Shown here: positions 36,986 through 48,102 of the stretch, in pieces
How positions within the stretch are numbered: position 1 is the first letter of the stretch
Layout: every line of letters begins with the position of its first letter
Source: Comamonas serinivorans
GTDB lineage: Bacteria > Pseudomonadota > Gammaproteobacteria > Burkholderiales > Burkholderiaceae_C
Direction: 5' to 3'
Assembly (NCBI RefSeq): GCF_002158865.1
Contig: NZ_CP021455.1
Coordinates: forward strand, 2,356,001-2,420,000
Length of the DNA stretch: 64,000 nucleotides
Made by a program: the position numbers and the translations under genes
The notes under the pieces: model-generated
What the model saw: the letters and a program-made list of their open reading frames with translations, nothing else
The model's database searches: none
Told to the model about the DNA's origin: nothing

Positions 36986-38269
36986 TCAGCCGCCGATGTA
37001 GCTCATCTCCACGCGGGCGGGGCCATCGGCCGCGGCCAGGCCGGGCTGGCGCAGGGCCGAGTAGCGGTCGTCCCGCCGTTGCCAGGTCTGGCGAATGCGC
37101 TCAGCCAGCTGCCCGTCGTTGGCGCCACCGCGCAGCAGCCCGCCCAGGTCGGTGCCCGTGGCGGCGAACAGGCAGGTGAACAGCTGGCCGTCGGTGGACA
37201 GGCGCAGCCGGGTGCAGCCCGCGCAAAAGGCCTGGGTGACGGCGCTGATGAAGCCCAGCTCGCCGAGCTGGGGCTGGTGGTGGCCCTGGGCGTCCACGTG
37301 CAGCCAGCGCTCGGCGGTGTCGCGGGGCGTGGCCACCGCATCCCGCGGCGCATCGGGCGACGCCAGGCGCATGGCGTCCGCAGCCTCGAAGACCGGCCCC
37401 TCATCGCCGACGGGGCGCAGCGCGAATTCGGCGCGCAGCCGGTCCAGCAACTCGGCGCTGGGCACCACCTGGTCCAGCCGCCAGCCGTTGGTGCTGCCCA
37501 CGTCCATGTACTCGATGAAGCGCAGCGCCAGGCCCTGGCCCCGGAAGTGGCGCGCCATGGGCAGCACCTGCGCATCGTTCACGCCACGCTGCACCACCAT
37601 GTTGAGCTTGATGGCCAGGCCGGCGTGCTGAGCGGCTGCGATGCCAGCCAGCACGGCGGACACGGGCTGGTCGGTGTCGGCCATGCGGCGAAACACGGTG
37701 TCGTCCAGCGCGTCCAGGCTGATGGTGACGCGCCGCAGCCCGGCCTGGGCCAGGGCTTGCGCCTTGGCGGGCAGCAGCACGCCGTTGGTGGTCAGGCACA
37801 GGTCCACCGGCGTGCCCTGCGGGGTTCGCAGCCGGGCCAGCCGGGCGACCAGCTCGGGCAGGTCGCGTCGCAGCAGGGGCTCGCCGCCGGTCAGCCTGAG
37901 CTTGTGCACCCCCAGCCGCACGAACACGCGCGCCAGGCGCTCGATCTCGTTGACCGTCAGGTAGGCCGAGCGCGGCAGGTAGCGGTGGTGGTCGAACACC
38001 TCGCGCGGCATGCAGTAGCGGCAGCGGAAGTTGCAGCGGTCGGTCACGCTGATGCGCAGCTCGCGCAAGGGCCGGTGGAAGCGGTCCAGCGGCTGGCCCG
38101 CGTTGCCGGGCGCGCCGTGCTGGCTGGCAGCGCCTGGCTTCGTGGGCGAGGCGTCCTGGGGATGGCCCACTGCGGCACCCATCGGCATGGCCGGGGCAGG
38201 CGCAAGCCCCGCCGGGCGCGTGCGGGCGTTGCGGCGCAAATCGTGCAGGGGCAACCAGGGGCGATCCAT
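36986..38269 (-). CDS. moaA: GTP 3',8-cyclase (molybdenum cofactor synthesis)
   Basis: A 427-residue radical SAM enzyme that converts GTP to the cyclic intermediate of molybdopterin synthesis with MoaC. The SAM cluster cysteines are C79, C83 and C86 in CNFRCRYC. The second cluster is in FCAGCTRLRLSTDGQLFTCLF, and the C-terminus ends in the essential GG tail (YIGG). It is about 100 residues longer than the E. coli enzyme, mainly a 60-residue proline/alanine-rich N-terminal extension whose start is uncertain; a shorter start near residue 28 or 30 is possible. Confidence 0.93.
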   Translation of the reverse strand: MDRPWLPLHDLRRNARTRPAGLAPAPAMPMGAAVGHPQDASPTKPGAASQHGAPGNAGQPLDRFHRPLRELRISVTDRCNFRCRYCMPREVFDHHRYLPRSAYLTVNEIERLARVFVRLGVHKLRLTGGEPLLRRDLPELVARLARLRTPQGTPVDLCLTTNGVLLPAKAQALAQAGLRRVTISLDALDDTVFRRMADTDQPVSAVLAGIAAAQHAGLAIKLNMVVQRGVNDAQVLPMARHFRGQGLALRFIEYMDVGSTNGWRLDQVVPSAELLDRLRAEFALRPVGDEGPVFEAADAMRLASPDAPRDAVATPRDTAERWLHVDAQGHHQPQLGELGFISAVTQAFCAGCTRLRLSTDGQLFTCLFAATGTDLGGLLRGGANDGQLAERIRQTWQRRDDRYSALRQPGLAAADGPARVEMSYIGG

Positions 38270-38478
38270 GCCCGCATTGTGGCGCGGTGCGCGCAGCGGC
38301 GATTCGACGACTCACGCATGAACGGCGGTCCGCAGGGGCGTGCCTGCAGGCTGTGCGGCGGTGAACGGGGCGGCAGGCGGCCCTGACGGCTGTGGTGCCG
38401 AACGCCTGCCTTGAGCGGCGTACGGCGCGCGCCGCCACAATGCCCGTTTTCCCAACCGACCCTGAACCCATCCCTGTC

Positions 38479-39183
38479 ATGCCAACCTTGAGCGACTTCC
38501 CCATTGGCCAGAAGTGGCCCGCCCAGCACCCCGACCGCCTGCAGCTGTACTCGCTGCCGACACCGAATGGCGTGAAGGTGTCCATCATGCTGGAGGAAAC
38601 TGGCTTGCCGTATGAGGCGCACCGCGTGGACTTCGCGACCGACGACCAGCTGTCGCCCGAGTTCCTGTCGCTGAATCCCAACAACAAGATCCCCGCCATC
38701 CTCGATCCCGATGGTCCGGGCGGCCAGCCCTTGCCGCTGTTCGAATCGGGCGCGATCTTGATGTACCTGGCCGACAAGACCGGCCGCTTTGTGCCGCAGG
38801 ATGCGGCGGCGCGCTGGCAGACCCTGCAGTGGGTGATGTTCCAGATGGGGGGCGTGGGCCCGATGTTTGGCCAGCTCGGCTTCTTCCACAAGTTCGCCGG
38901 CAAGGACTACGAGGACAAGCGCCCGCGCGACCGCTACGTGAACGAGAGCAAGCGCCTGCTGGGCGTGCTCGACAAGCACCTCATCGGCCGCGACTGGGTG
39001 ATGGGCGACGACTACACGGTGGCCGACATCGCGATCTTTCCGTGGATCCGCAACCTCGTGGGCTTCTACGAGGCGCGCGAGCTGGTGGGGTTCGACGCGT
39101 TCAAGCAGGTGGCGCGGGTGCTCGATGCCTTCGTCGCCCGGCCCGCCGTGCAGCGGGGGCTGAACATCCCGGCTGCGCCCTGA
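38479..39183 (+). CDS. Glutathione S-transferase family protein (YghU/Ure2-like)
   Basis: A 234-residue protein with a thioredoxin-like N-terminal domain (LQLYSLPTPNGVKVSIMLEETGLPY, shown here as LQLYSLPTPNG). The cis-proline NPNNKIPAILDPDG and the glutathione-binding FESGAILMYLADK are visible. The all-helical C-terminal domain has WVMFQMGGVGPMFGQLG. TPNG at the active-site position matches the nu-class/YghU disulfide-bond oxidoreductases. It is cytoplasmic and probably monocistronic. Start at 38479 follows CCCTGTC without a strong ribosome site; an upstream ATG is possible. Confidence 0.88.
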   Translation: MPTLSDFPIGQKWPAQHPDRLQLYSLPTPNGVKVSIMLEETGLPYEAHRVDFATDDQLSPEFLSLNPNNKIPAILDPDGPGGQPLPLFESGAILMYLADKTGRFVPQDAAARWQTLQWVMFQMGGVGPMFGQLGFFHKFAGKDYEDKRPRDRYVNESKRLLGVLDKHLIGRDWVMGDDYTVADIAIFPWIRNLVGFYEARELVGFDAFKQVARVLDAFVARPAVQRGLNIPAAP

Positions 39184-39609
39184 GCAGGCGGCTACACCGA
39201 CGGCCAAGGCGAGGGCTGCTGCGTCGTCGTCCGGCTGGACGACGGTCACACCCTGGTCGCACCGGTGGCGTCGCGCTCAAGCGCCTGGATGCCGAGGACA
39301 ACGGGATCGTCAGGGCCTCGCGGGGGCCCACCGGACCGAGGGGGCGCAAGGCCGAACCGCACGCGGTGTCCGGGGCCCTGACTTGTTCTGGACACCGCGC
39401 AGCCTCGGGGTGTACCTACCTGATGGCCGCCATGAGGCACGGCGGTGACCCAAGCCCATCTTGGCTACAAATGCCGCATTTCCACGCGGCCATGGGGTGC
39501 GTCGACGCGCCCGCTTGCGGGCGGGGCGGCGCTGGCCCTACCATCGGCGCCGCAGCACATTTGGGCGGCTGCACCGCTTGATCGTTTCGCCCAGCAAAGG
39601 AAATCCGCC
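39184..39609. other. Intergenic stretch without recognised features
   Basis: About 425 bp between the GST and DUF937 genes. No gene is supported on either strand; an AAAGG precedes the DUF937 start. Confidence 0.45.
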
Positions 39610-40269
39610 ATGTCCAACAACTCCCTGGTGAGCGAACTGCTCGCGCAACTCGACGGTGCACCCACGCAGCAGATCGCCCAGCAGCTGGGGGTGGGCGGGC
39701 AGGACGCCAACACCGCCATCTCCGCCGCCGTGCCCATGCTGCTGGGCGCGCTCGGCAACAACGCCAGCCAGGCCGGCGGCGCCGATGCGCTGTTCAACGC
39801 GCTCACGCGCGACCATGCGCCGGCCGTGAACCCGGCCCTGGGCGGCGTGGACCTGGGGGGGTTGCTGGGCTCGGTCCTCGGCGGCCTGGGCGGCGGTGCG
39901 CCGGCCAGCGCGCAGCTCGATGGCGGCAGCATCCTGGGCCATGTCTTTGGCAACGCACAGGACCGCGCGCAGGACGGCCTGGGCCAGGCCACGGGCCTGA
40001 ACAACGGCCAGGCGGGCCAGCTGCTCAAGATCCTCGCGCCCATCGTCATGGCTTTTCTGGCCAAGCGCGTGATGGCCGGCGGCCTGAACTCGGGCGGCCT
40101 GGGCAGCATGCTGGGTCAGGAAACCAACGAGATTCGCCAGGGCGGCTCGGCCGGCGGCAGCCTGGGGGGCGGTTTGCTGGGTGCCGTGCTCGACCAGAAC
40201 GGCGACGGCAAGCTGGACGTGGGCGACCTGCTCAAGATCGGCGGCAGCCTGCTGGGCGGCCGCCGCTGA
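39610..40269 (+). CDS. DUF937 domain protein
   Basis: A 219-residue glycine/leucine-rich protein beginning MSNNSLVSELLAQLDG, with the DUF937 core LGVGGQDANTAISAAVPMLLG and two further helical repeats. It ends with an EF-hand-like loop DQNGDGKLDVGDLL before a GGSLLGGRR tail. DUF937 proteins have a YidB-like fold and no known role. No signal peptide is seen. It is monocistronic with a terminator after it. Confidence 0.88.
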   Translation: MSNNSLVSELLAQLDGAPTQQIAQQLGVGGQDANTAISAAVPMLLGALGNNASQAGGADALFNALTRDHAPAVNPALGGVDLGGLLGSVLGGLGGGAPASAQLDGGSILGHVFGNAQDRAQDGLGQATGLNNGQAGQLLKILAPIVMAFLAKRVMAGGLNSGGLGSMLGQETNEIRQGGSAGGSLGGGLLGAVLDQNGDGKLDVGDLLKIGGSLLGGRR

Positions 40270-40372
40270 GCAGCGAAGCCGGGGCGCCAAGCCGGCCGGG
40301 TTGAGCCGTCGCTTGGCCGGCTGCGCTGAACGGCAAGCTGTGCCACCGGGTTCATCGTTCCAGCTACCATGC

Positions 40373-40394
40373 AAAGGGCCGTCAGGCCCTTTTT
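40373..40394 (+). terminator. Rho-independent terminator after the DUF937 gene
   Basis: Stem AAAGGGCC / GGCCCTTT with loop GTCA followed by a short T-run, about 105 bp after the stop. Confidence 0.8.
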
Positions 40395-40559
40395 CATGGG
40401 TATCACGCCACTGCCTTTCATCTTTCATCGACAACCCGGAGATACCCCTTTGAGAGGGACGCTCGGGCACGCGTCTCGATCAGCGAGGCCCACCGAGCCG
40501 GCAACCATCCGCCTGCCGCTTTCGGACTGGACGGGCCGGCCGGCGGCTGCACCTTGCGC

Positions 40560-40578
40560 GAGAACGATTATCATTTTC
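40560..40578 (+). promoter_or_regulatory. Predicted Fur box of the iron operon
   Basis: GAGAACGATTATCATTTTC matches the 19-bp consensus GATAATGATAATCATTATC at 15 of 19 positions by my count. It lies 77 bp upstream of the first imelysin gene, where Fur with iron would block transcription. Confidence 0.75.
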
Positions 40579-40654
40579 GGCTCGCTGCTGCGGCGCAACC
40601 TGGGTCGAGCGCGGCAAGCCATTGAACAATCCATCGATCGAAGGAAGAGGGTTT

Positions 40655-41857
<1,203 letters not shown>

Positions 41858-41913
41858 GGACCTCTGAACGCAGGGGCGGGGCGACGACCAAGACCCGGCC
41901 CGTGCCTCGGGGC

Positions 41914-43457
<1,544 letters not shown>

Positions 43458-43458
<1 letters not shown>

Positions 43459-44804
43459 TGCGATTGAATCCATCAGAATTAGCAGTATGGCGCCATTCCC
43501 GTTTCATGAAAAACGGAGGCTGCACCATACTGCCTCCTCATACCACCTCGCTTCGGCGAACTGGCGCCCGCCTGACCGGCCCGGCGGCCTGGGTGCTGGC
43601 GGGCCTGCTGGCCGGCGGACCCGCGCTGGCCCAAGGCGCGGAGTCGGCCACGCCGGATGGCGCAGGCGACACGCCCATGCCGTACTACAGCGCGTCCCAG
43701 GTGCTGGGCAGCTTGTACGGCCGCCACCTGCCCGGGCGCGCAGCAGCGTTTGCGCAGGCGGCCCAGACGCAGGAACAGGCGCTGGTGCGCTTTTGTGCCG
43801 GTGGCCACGCCGGCGCAGGCCAGGCGGCAGAGGCCTTGCGAGGCCCCTGGCGGCAGGCCCTGGACGCATGGCTGCAGCTGTCCACCCCCAGCCTGGGGCC
43901 GCTGGTGGTGCGGCGCTCGCTGCGGCAGATCGACTTCACGCCGATTCGCCCGCAGCTGATTGAGCGCGCACTGCAAAAAGCCCCCCAAACGCCAGCCGAC
44001 ATGGAGCTGGTCGGCACACCGGCCAAGGGCTTTGGCGCCCTGGACTGGCTGCTGGCCCAAGGGCTGCAGCCCGCCACGCCGGCCTGCGCGTTTGCCGCGC
44101 AGGTGGCGCGCGCCATCACGGCCGAGGCGAGCGCACTGCAGGCCGATCTGTCGGCCACGCCAGCCAAGGCCTGGGACAACCCAGGCACCGGCGAGGAGGG
44201 CGAGGCGGATCCCGACCAGGCAGCCCGGGCCGCGCAAGCAACCAGCGAGGCCATGGCCGAGTGGGTCAACCAGTGGCTGGGCGCGCTGGAGCGCCTGCGC
44301 TGGGCCCAGATGGACAAGCCGATCCAGGCCGCCGAGGGTTCGGGCAAGCCGCCAGCGTTGGCCCGCCAGCGGCTGGCCGACAACCTGGCCGATTGGCAGA
44401 TGCAGTGGCAGGCCTTGAAGGCGCAGGCCGTGCTCACGCCCGCGCAGCGCCGCACACCGCCTGTGCCGGGCCAGTCGCTCATCCCCATCGAGGCCTTGCT
44501 GCTGAGCAAGGGCCACATCGCGCTGGCCGCGCGCTGGCGCCAGCGCGTGGAAGCCGCCGACGCGGCCCTGCACCGCCTGCAGTCGGCAGGTGCGCCAGAC
44601 AGCCGTTCGACTGGCCGGAAGGCCAACCAGGCAGCGCGACCATCGGCCAATCCGGCGGCGAATCAGATGGGGTGGACGCCGCCGTTGCAGCGCGAGGTGG
44701 TGGCCGCGGCCGCCCGGCTCAAGGTCGTCACCGCGCTGTACCAGGCCGAGGTGGCACCGGCGCTCGACATCCCGCTGGGCTTCAGCGATGCCGACGGGGA
44801 CTGA
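43458..44804 (+). CDS. Second imelysin-family protein
   Basis: A 448-residue exported protein of the imelysin type. After a signal segment (WVLAGLLAGGPALAQG, cleaved near residue 60) come blocks such as RFCAGG, DMELVGTPAKGFGALDWLL and a helical C-terminal half. In this clade GFGALDWLL replaces the GxHxxE metal motif. It starts at 43458, overlapping the DUF1111 stop (TGATG). Codons 8-26 are a palindromic repeat, giving an unusually long, odd N-region (MRLNPSELAVWRHSRF...). An internal ATG at 43506 lies in the same repeat and could also be used. Confidence 0.85.
43481..43533. repeat. Dispersed palindrome copy 11 (inside second imelysin gene)
   Basis: Outer arms GCAGTATGG / CCATACTGC are perfect, and inner arms CCGTTT / AAACGG are perfect with loop CATGA. 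It is read in frame as residues 8-26 of the imelysin protein, upstream of its hydrophobic signal segment. Confidence 0.92.
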
Positions 44805-44835
44805 GGTGGCCGCTCAGGTCTTCGTTGCTGCCGGC

Positions 44836-46104
44836 ATGAGCAGCGCGGAGCCATCGCCGGCCCAGGCCCTGGACGCGCCGGACGGTGCGCGTCGGCGTTT
44901 GCTGCGCTGGGCGGTTTTGGGTGGCATGGGTGGCGCATGGAGTATGGGGTCGTTGGCGTTTTCTGTTCATCGGGAAAGGCTTGATACTGCCAACGAAACT
45001 CGCCCCCATCCACACGCCACACTCGCCGCCGTCTGGCAAGACCAGGGGGGCGATGGCTTGACACAGGATTGGGCCGGCCTGCTGCACATCGATGAACGCG
45101 GTGGGGAATGGGCCTGGCGCCTGGGCGCCCGCCTGAAGCTGCCCACGCGTGGCCACGGCGTGCAGCGCCTGCCTGACGGGCAGCTGGTGTTCGTGGCACG
45201 CCGCCCCGGCGATTGGCTGGTTCGCTGGCAGCCGGCCACCGGCCAGGCTGAGTGGGCCTGGATGGACGAGGACCGCTGTTTCAACGGCCATGTGATGCTC
45301 GCCAGCGCGGCGACGGCTGTCGCCCTGGGTCAGCCGCACGGTGTGCTGCTGACCACTGAAACCGACCTGGAGGACAGCCAGGGCTGCATTGGCCTGCGCA
45401 GCGCGCAGGGCCTGGCCAAGCTGGCCGAATGGCGCACGCACGGCATGGACCCGCATGAGCTGATCGTGCTGCCCGCTGCCGTGGGGCCATACCCTGCGGG
45501 CACGCTCATCGTGGCCAATGGCGGCATTCCCACCCAAAGCGAGACCGGCCGCAGCAAGAAGTGGCTCGATCGCATGGACCCCTCGCTGGTGGCCCTGCAT
45601 CCGCACGATGGTCGGCTGCTGGGGCAGTGGCGGTTGCCGGACCCGCGCCTGTCCATCCGTCACCTGGCCTGGGATGGCGAGCGGCAGCGCCTGGGCATTG
45701 CCCTGCAGGCCGAGCACGATGGTCCTCAGCGGCAGCAGGCGCCCATTTTTGCGCTCTGGGACGGGCGCGCGCTGCGGCTGGCGCAAGGCCAGCCCGAGCT
45801 GGCGGGCTACGGCGGCAGCGTGGAGCGGGCCCCGGGCGACGCGGGTGGCTTCGTCGTCAGTTGCCCCAAGTCCGACTGCACGGCGTGGTTCGATGCACAA
45901 GGCCGCTTTGTGCGGACGGTGGCGCAGCGCGACGTCTGTCCGTTGGCCGTGCAGGGCAACCGACTGTGGAGTGGCGGCGGCCACGGCATGGCGGCCAGCC
46001 GGCCGATCGGCGAAGCGCTCACGCCCATCGGCAGCCAGTTTGCGGTGCCGGGGCAGGACGGGGTGCATGCGCTGCAGTTCGACAACCACTGGCGGCTGGC
46101 CTGA
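44836..46104 (+). CDS. DUF1513 exported beta-propeller-like protein
   Basis: A 422-residue protein, fourth gene of the iron operon. DUF1513 members are exported seven-bladed-type proteins with unknown ligand. Visible blocks are RGHGVQRLPDGQLVFVARRPG, EDRCFNGHVM, TTETDLEDSQGCIGL and VANGGIPTQ. The N-terminus holds GARRRLLRWAVLGGMGG, a twin-arginine-like signal start, but the hydrophobic segment is interrupted at residues 35-53 by palindromic-repeat codons, so export may be altered. ATG 44836 is used; a GTG at 44806 lies two bases after the previous stop. Confidence 0.87.
   Translation: MSSAEPSPAQALDAPDGARRRLLRWAVLGGMGGAWSMGSLAFSVHRERLDTANETRPHPHATLAAVWQDQGGDGLTQDWAGLLHIDERGGEWAWRLGARLKLPTRGHGVQRLPDGQLVFVARRPGDWLVRWQPATGQAEWAWMDEDRCFNGHVMLASAATAVALGQPHGVLLTTETDLEDSQGCIGLRSAQGLAKLAEWRTHGMDPHELIVLPAAVGPYPAGTLIVANGGIPTQSETGRSKKWLDRMDPSLVALHPHDGRLLGQWRLPDPRLSIRHLAWDGERQRLGIALQAEHDGPQRQQAPIFALWDGRALRLAQGQPELAGYGGSVERAPGDAGGFVVSCPKSDCTAWFDAQGRFVRTVAQRDVCPLAVQGNRLWSGGGHGMAASRPIGEALTPIGSQFAVPGQDGVHALQFDNHWRLA
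44939..44992. repeat. Dispersed palindrome copy 12 (inside DUF1513 gene)
   Basis: Runs from GGAGTATGGGG to TTGATACTGCC, with inner GCGTTTT and CGGGAAA. It is in frame and encodes about residues 35-53 of the DUF1513 protein, within its signal region. Confidence 0.88.
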
Positions 46105-46244
46105 GACCAGCGCGTGCCCAGCCCTGGCGCTTGGGTGTCGGTCTTGTGCAGGTGCCGCGCGTGGGCGATGGGGGCCGCATTCAGGTCATCCGCGCCGCCT
46201 CGCGGGCCACCGCTTGAACGCGTTTCGCCCGAGATCGACGCCCC

Positions 46245-46787
46245 TCAGAGCCCACTGGGATGGGGCGACAGCCAATCGGCAAACCGCGCCAAGCCATGTG
46301 CGCGTTGGGCGCCATCCACGCAGATCAGGTCGGCTCCGCCAGCGTAGGGCGCATACACGCACCCGCGCGCCAGGTCGGCCCACAGCATGGGGCCTGCGCG
46401 TTCTGCCAGCACAGCGGCGATGGCCTCGTCGTGGGCGTGCGGCAGCCACCGCGTCTGCCGCGCGCGCAGCGCTTCAGCCCACTCTTCGGTGTGCAGCATC
46501 GGGCGCACCCAGCCGCGCTCGCCAGCTTGCTGAACCGTGCAGACCTCGATCCGCCACACCGCATGCGCCTCGCCCAACAGCCAGGCGGCGACGGCGTTGT
46601 GACGTGCCAGCGCCTCGGTCCAGTCGCCGGGCGTCTCGGGGTGGCGGCGCGCCTGCGGCAGATGGTGCACGCGCAGCCAGCGCTGCGGCAGGGCGTGTCG
46701 CAGCTGGTGACCCAAGGGCGGCACGGCCCCGAAGTGGTGTCGCCAAGCGACATGCAGCGCGTCGACCTTGGCGCGGGTGGGGCTCAT
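46245..46787 (-). CDS. Small protein resembling DUF3885
   Basis: A 180-residue cytoplasmic protein. The block HALPQRWLRVHHLPQARRHPE, followed by LARHNAVAAWLLGE, recalls DUF3885 proteins (lengths in the family are similar). Function is unknown. Start at 46787 (MSPTRAKVDALH); the frame is open 12 codons further. Its 3' end converges with the iron operon. No partner is evident. Confidence 0.65.
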   Translation of the reverse strand: MSPTRAKVDALHVAWRHHFGAVPPLGHQLRHALPQRWLRVHHLPQARRHPETPGDWTEALARHNAVAAWLLGEAHAVWRIEVCTVQQAGERGWVRPMLHTEEWAEALRARQTRWLPHAHDEAIAAVLAERAGPMLWADLARGCVYAPYAGGADLICVDGAQRAHGLARFADWLSPHPSGL

Positions 46788-46854
46788 GCGGGCAGGAAAC
46801 GTCTGGTGGTGCGATGAGGTCAACGCCTCGGTTGATGGGCGCGTCGGGGCGCCA

Positions 46855-47982
46855 TCAGCGAATGCCTTTGAACAGCTCGAAACTCAGGACGGACACCAGC
46901 GTGCGCGCGATGGCATCGGCGGCGACGTGGCCGGTGCTGAATGCGCCGACGGTGGAGGTCTGGAAGTCTTGCGGGTTGCCGCTGGCGTGCAGCTCGATGA
47001 ACGCCGTGGAGGAGCGGATGGCCGGCGCGCGCCGCAAGGCCATCATGGCCTCGGGCGACTGCAGCTCGTCGTGGATCACGGCGTCCAGCGTTTGACCGGC
47101 CAACTGAGCGGCCGCTGCGGCCACCGAGGCAGCGACTTCGCAGTGCATGCCGAGCGGCACCAGCGCATCGAGCACGGCCGCGCGGCGGTCAGGGTGGGCG
47201 GACACCAGCAGCACGCGCAGGCCGTGAAGCTGGGAGTGGCCGGTCGGCGCTGCGGCTGCGGTGGCGTCTTGCACGGGCGGAAAGCTCACGCGCAACACCA
47301 GGTGGTCGCTGTCGGTGCGCAACTCGGTGCGCGCCTGCAGCCTGCGCGCAATGCGGTGCCACACGAACCACCGCGTGTTCTGCCACTTGGGGTTGCGCCC
47401 GCCCTGCGTCTCGGACGGGAACCAGGCGCCTACGCGCAGCCGCGTGCGCGGGCGGGGCTCGTCGCCATACACGGCTTCCAGCTGCAGGGCGACGTTGCTG
47501 GAGAAGTCGCTGGTCCAGAGCAGCAGCTCGTCGAAGAAGGTGTACAGCTCACCGGGGCGGGCTTGCACCTGGGCGCTGCTCAAGGCTTGGCGCACCTGGA
47601 TGTCGCGTTCGCGCAGCCAGTCGCCACGCCCCAGGATGGCGGCGCGCAGGAAGTTGGCGGCGTCCAGCGGTTCGGCCGCGGGCGTCAGCTGGGGCACATC
47701 GCTGAACAACTGCGCGGAGCGGGCGATGTCGTGCGCGCGTTCGACCGCGGCAAACACGGGCTGGAAGCGATCGGTCAACGTGGGGCTGAGTTGCCGCAGC
47801 TGCTGCAACTGGCCCTGTGCGGGCGCCAGGGCCAGCAGGATGTCGCTGCTGAGCTGCTTGACCATGCTTTGCGCGAGCAGCTCGGCCTCGCTGGCGTCGT
47901 TGGCCTCGCCAGCCACGGTGGCGGGCGGCGAGGAGGGGGGCGAAGCCCCCGCGGTCTTGCGCTGGAACCAATGGCGTGCCAT
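46855..47982 (-). CDS. Degenerate hybrid histidine-kinase-like protein
   Basis: A 375-residue cytoplasmic protein. Residues 30-200 look like a histidine-kinase dimerisation and ATP-binding region (helices with ARSAQLFSDVPQLTP, then IARRLQARTELRTDSDHLVLRVSFP). However, I find no phospho-histidine H-box or N/G boxes. Residues about 255-375 resemble a receiver domain (LRVLLVSAHPDRRAAVLDAL; LDAVIHDEL near the phospho-aspartate place). It is probably a pseudokinase or output regulator. It is the last gene on the minus strand after the cytochrome genes. Start at 47982 (MARHWFQRK). Confidence 0.55.
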   Translation of the reverse strand: MARHWFQRKTAGASPPSSPPATVAGEANDASEAELLAQSMVKQLSSDILLALAPAQGQLQQLRQLSPTLTDRFQPVFAAVERAHDIARSAQLFSDVPQLTPAAEPLDAANFLRAAILGRGDWLRERDIQVRQALSSAQVQARPGELYTFFDELLLWTSDFSSNVALQLEAVYGDEPRPRTRLRVGAWFPSETQGGRNPKWQNTRWFVWHRIARRLQARTELRTDSDHLVLRVSFPPVQDATAAAAPTGHSQLHGLRVLLVSAHPDRRAAVLDALVPLGMHCEVAASVAAAAAQLAGQTLDAVIHDELQSPEAMMALRRAPAIRSSTAFIELHASGNPQDFQTSTVGAFSTGHVAADAIARTLVSVLSFELFKGIR

Positions 47983-48102
47983 GTGTGCATCCTCCCGAGG
48001 GGCCAAAGCCCCTCATGCAACGGTGTGTGTGGCCACGGTCGCCCCGGCCTGTTTGCGGCCAAGGTCTGTGAAGGCACGAGTATAGGGGCCGTGCGAGGCG
48101 GC

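Larger units (their letters stand above)
40270..40654. other. Terminator and iron-operon control region
   Basis: About 385 bp. It holds the DUF937 terminator (40373-40394), the predicted Fur box (40560-40578) and the Shine-Dalgarno AAGGAAGAGG (40641-40650) of the first imelysin gene. No further gene is seen. Confidence 0.6.
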
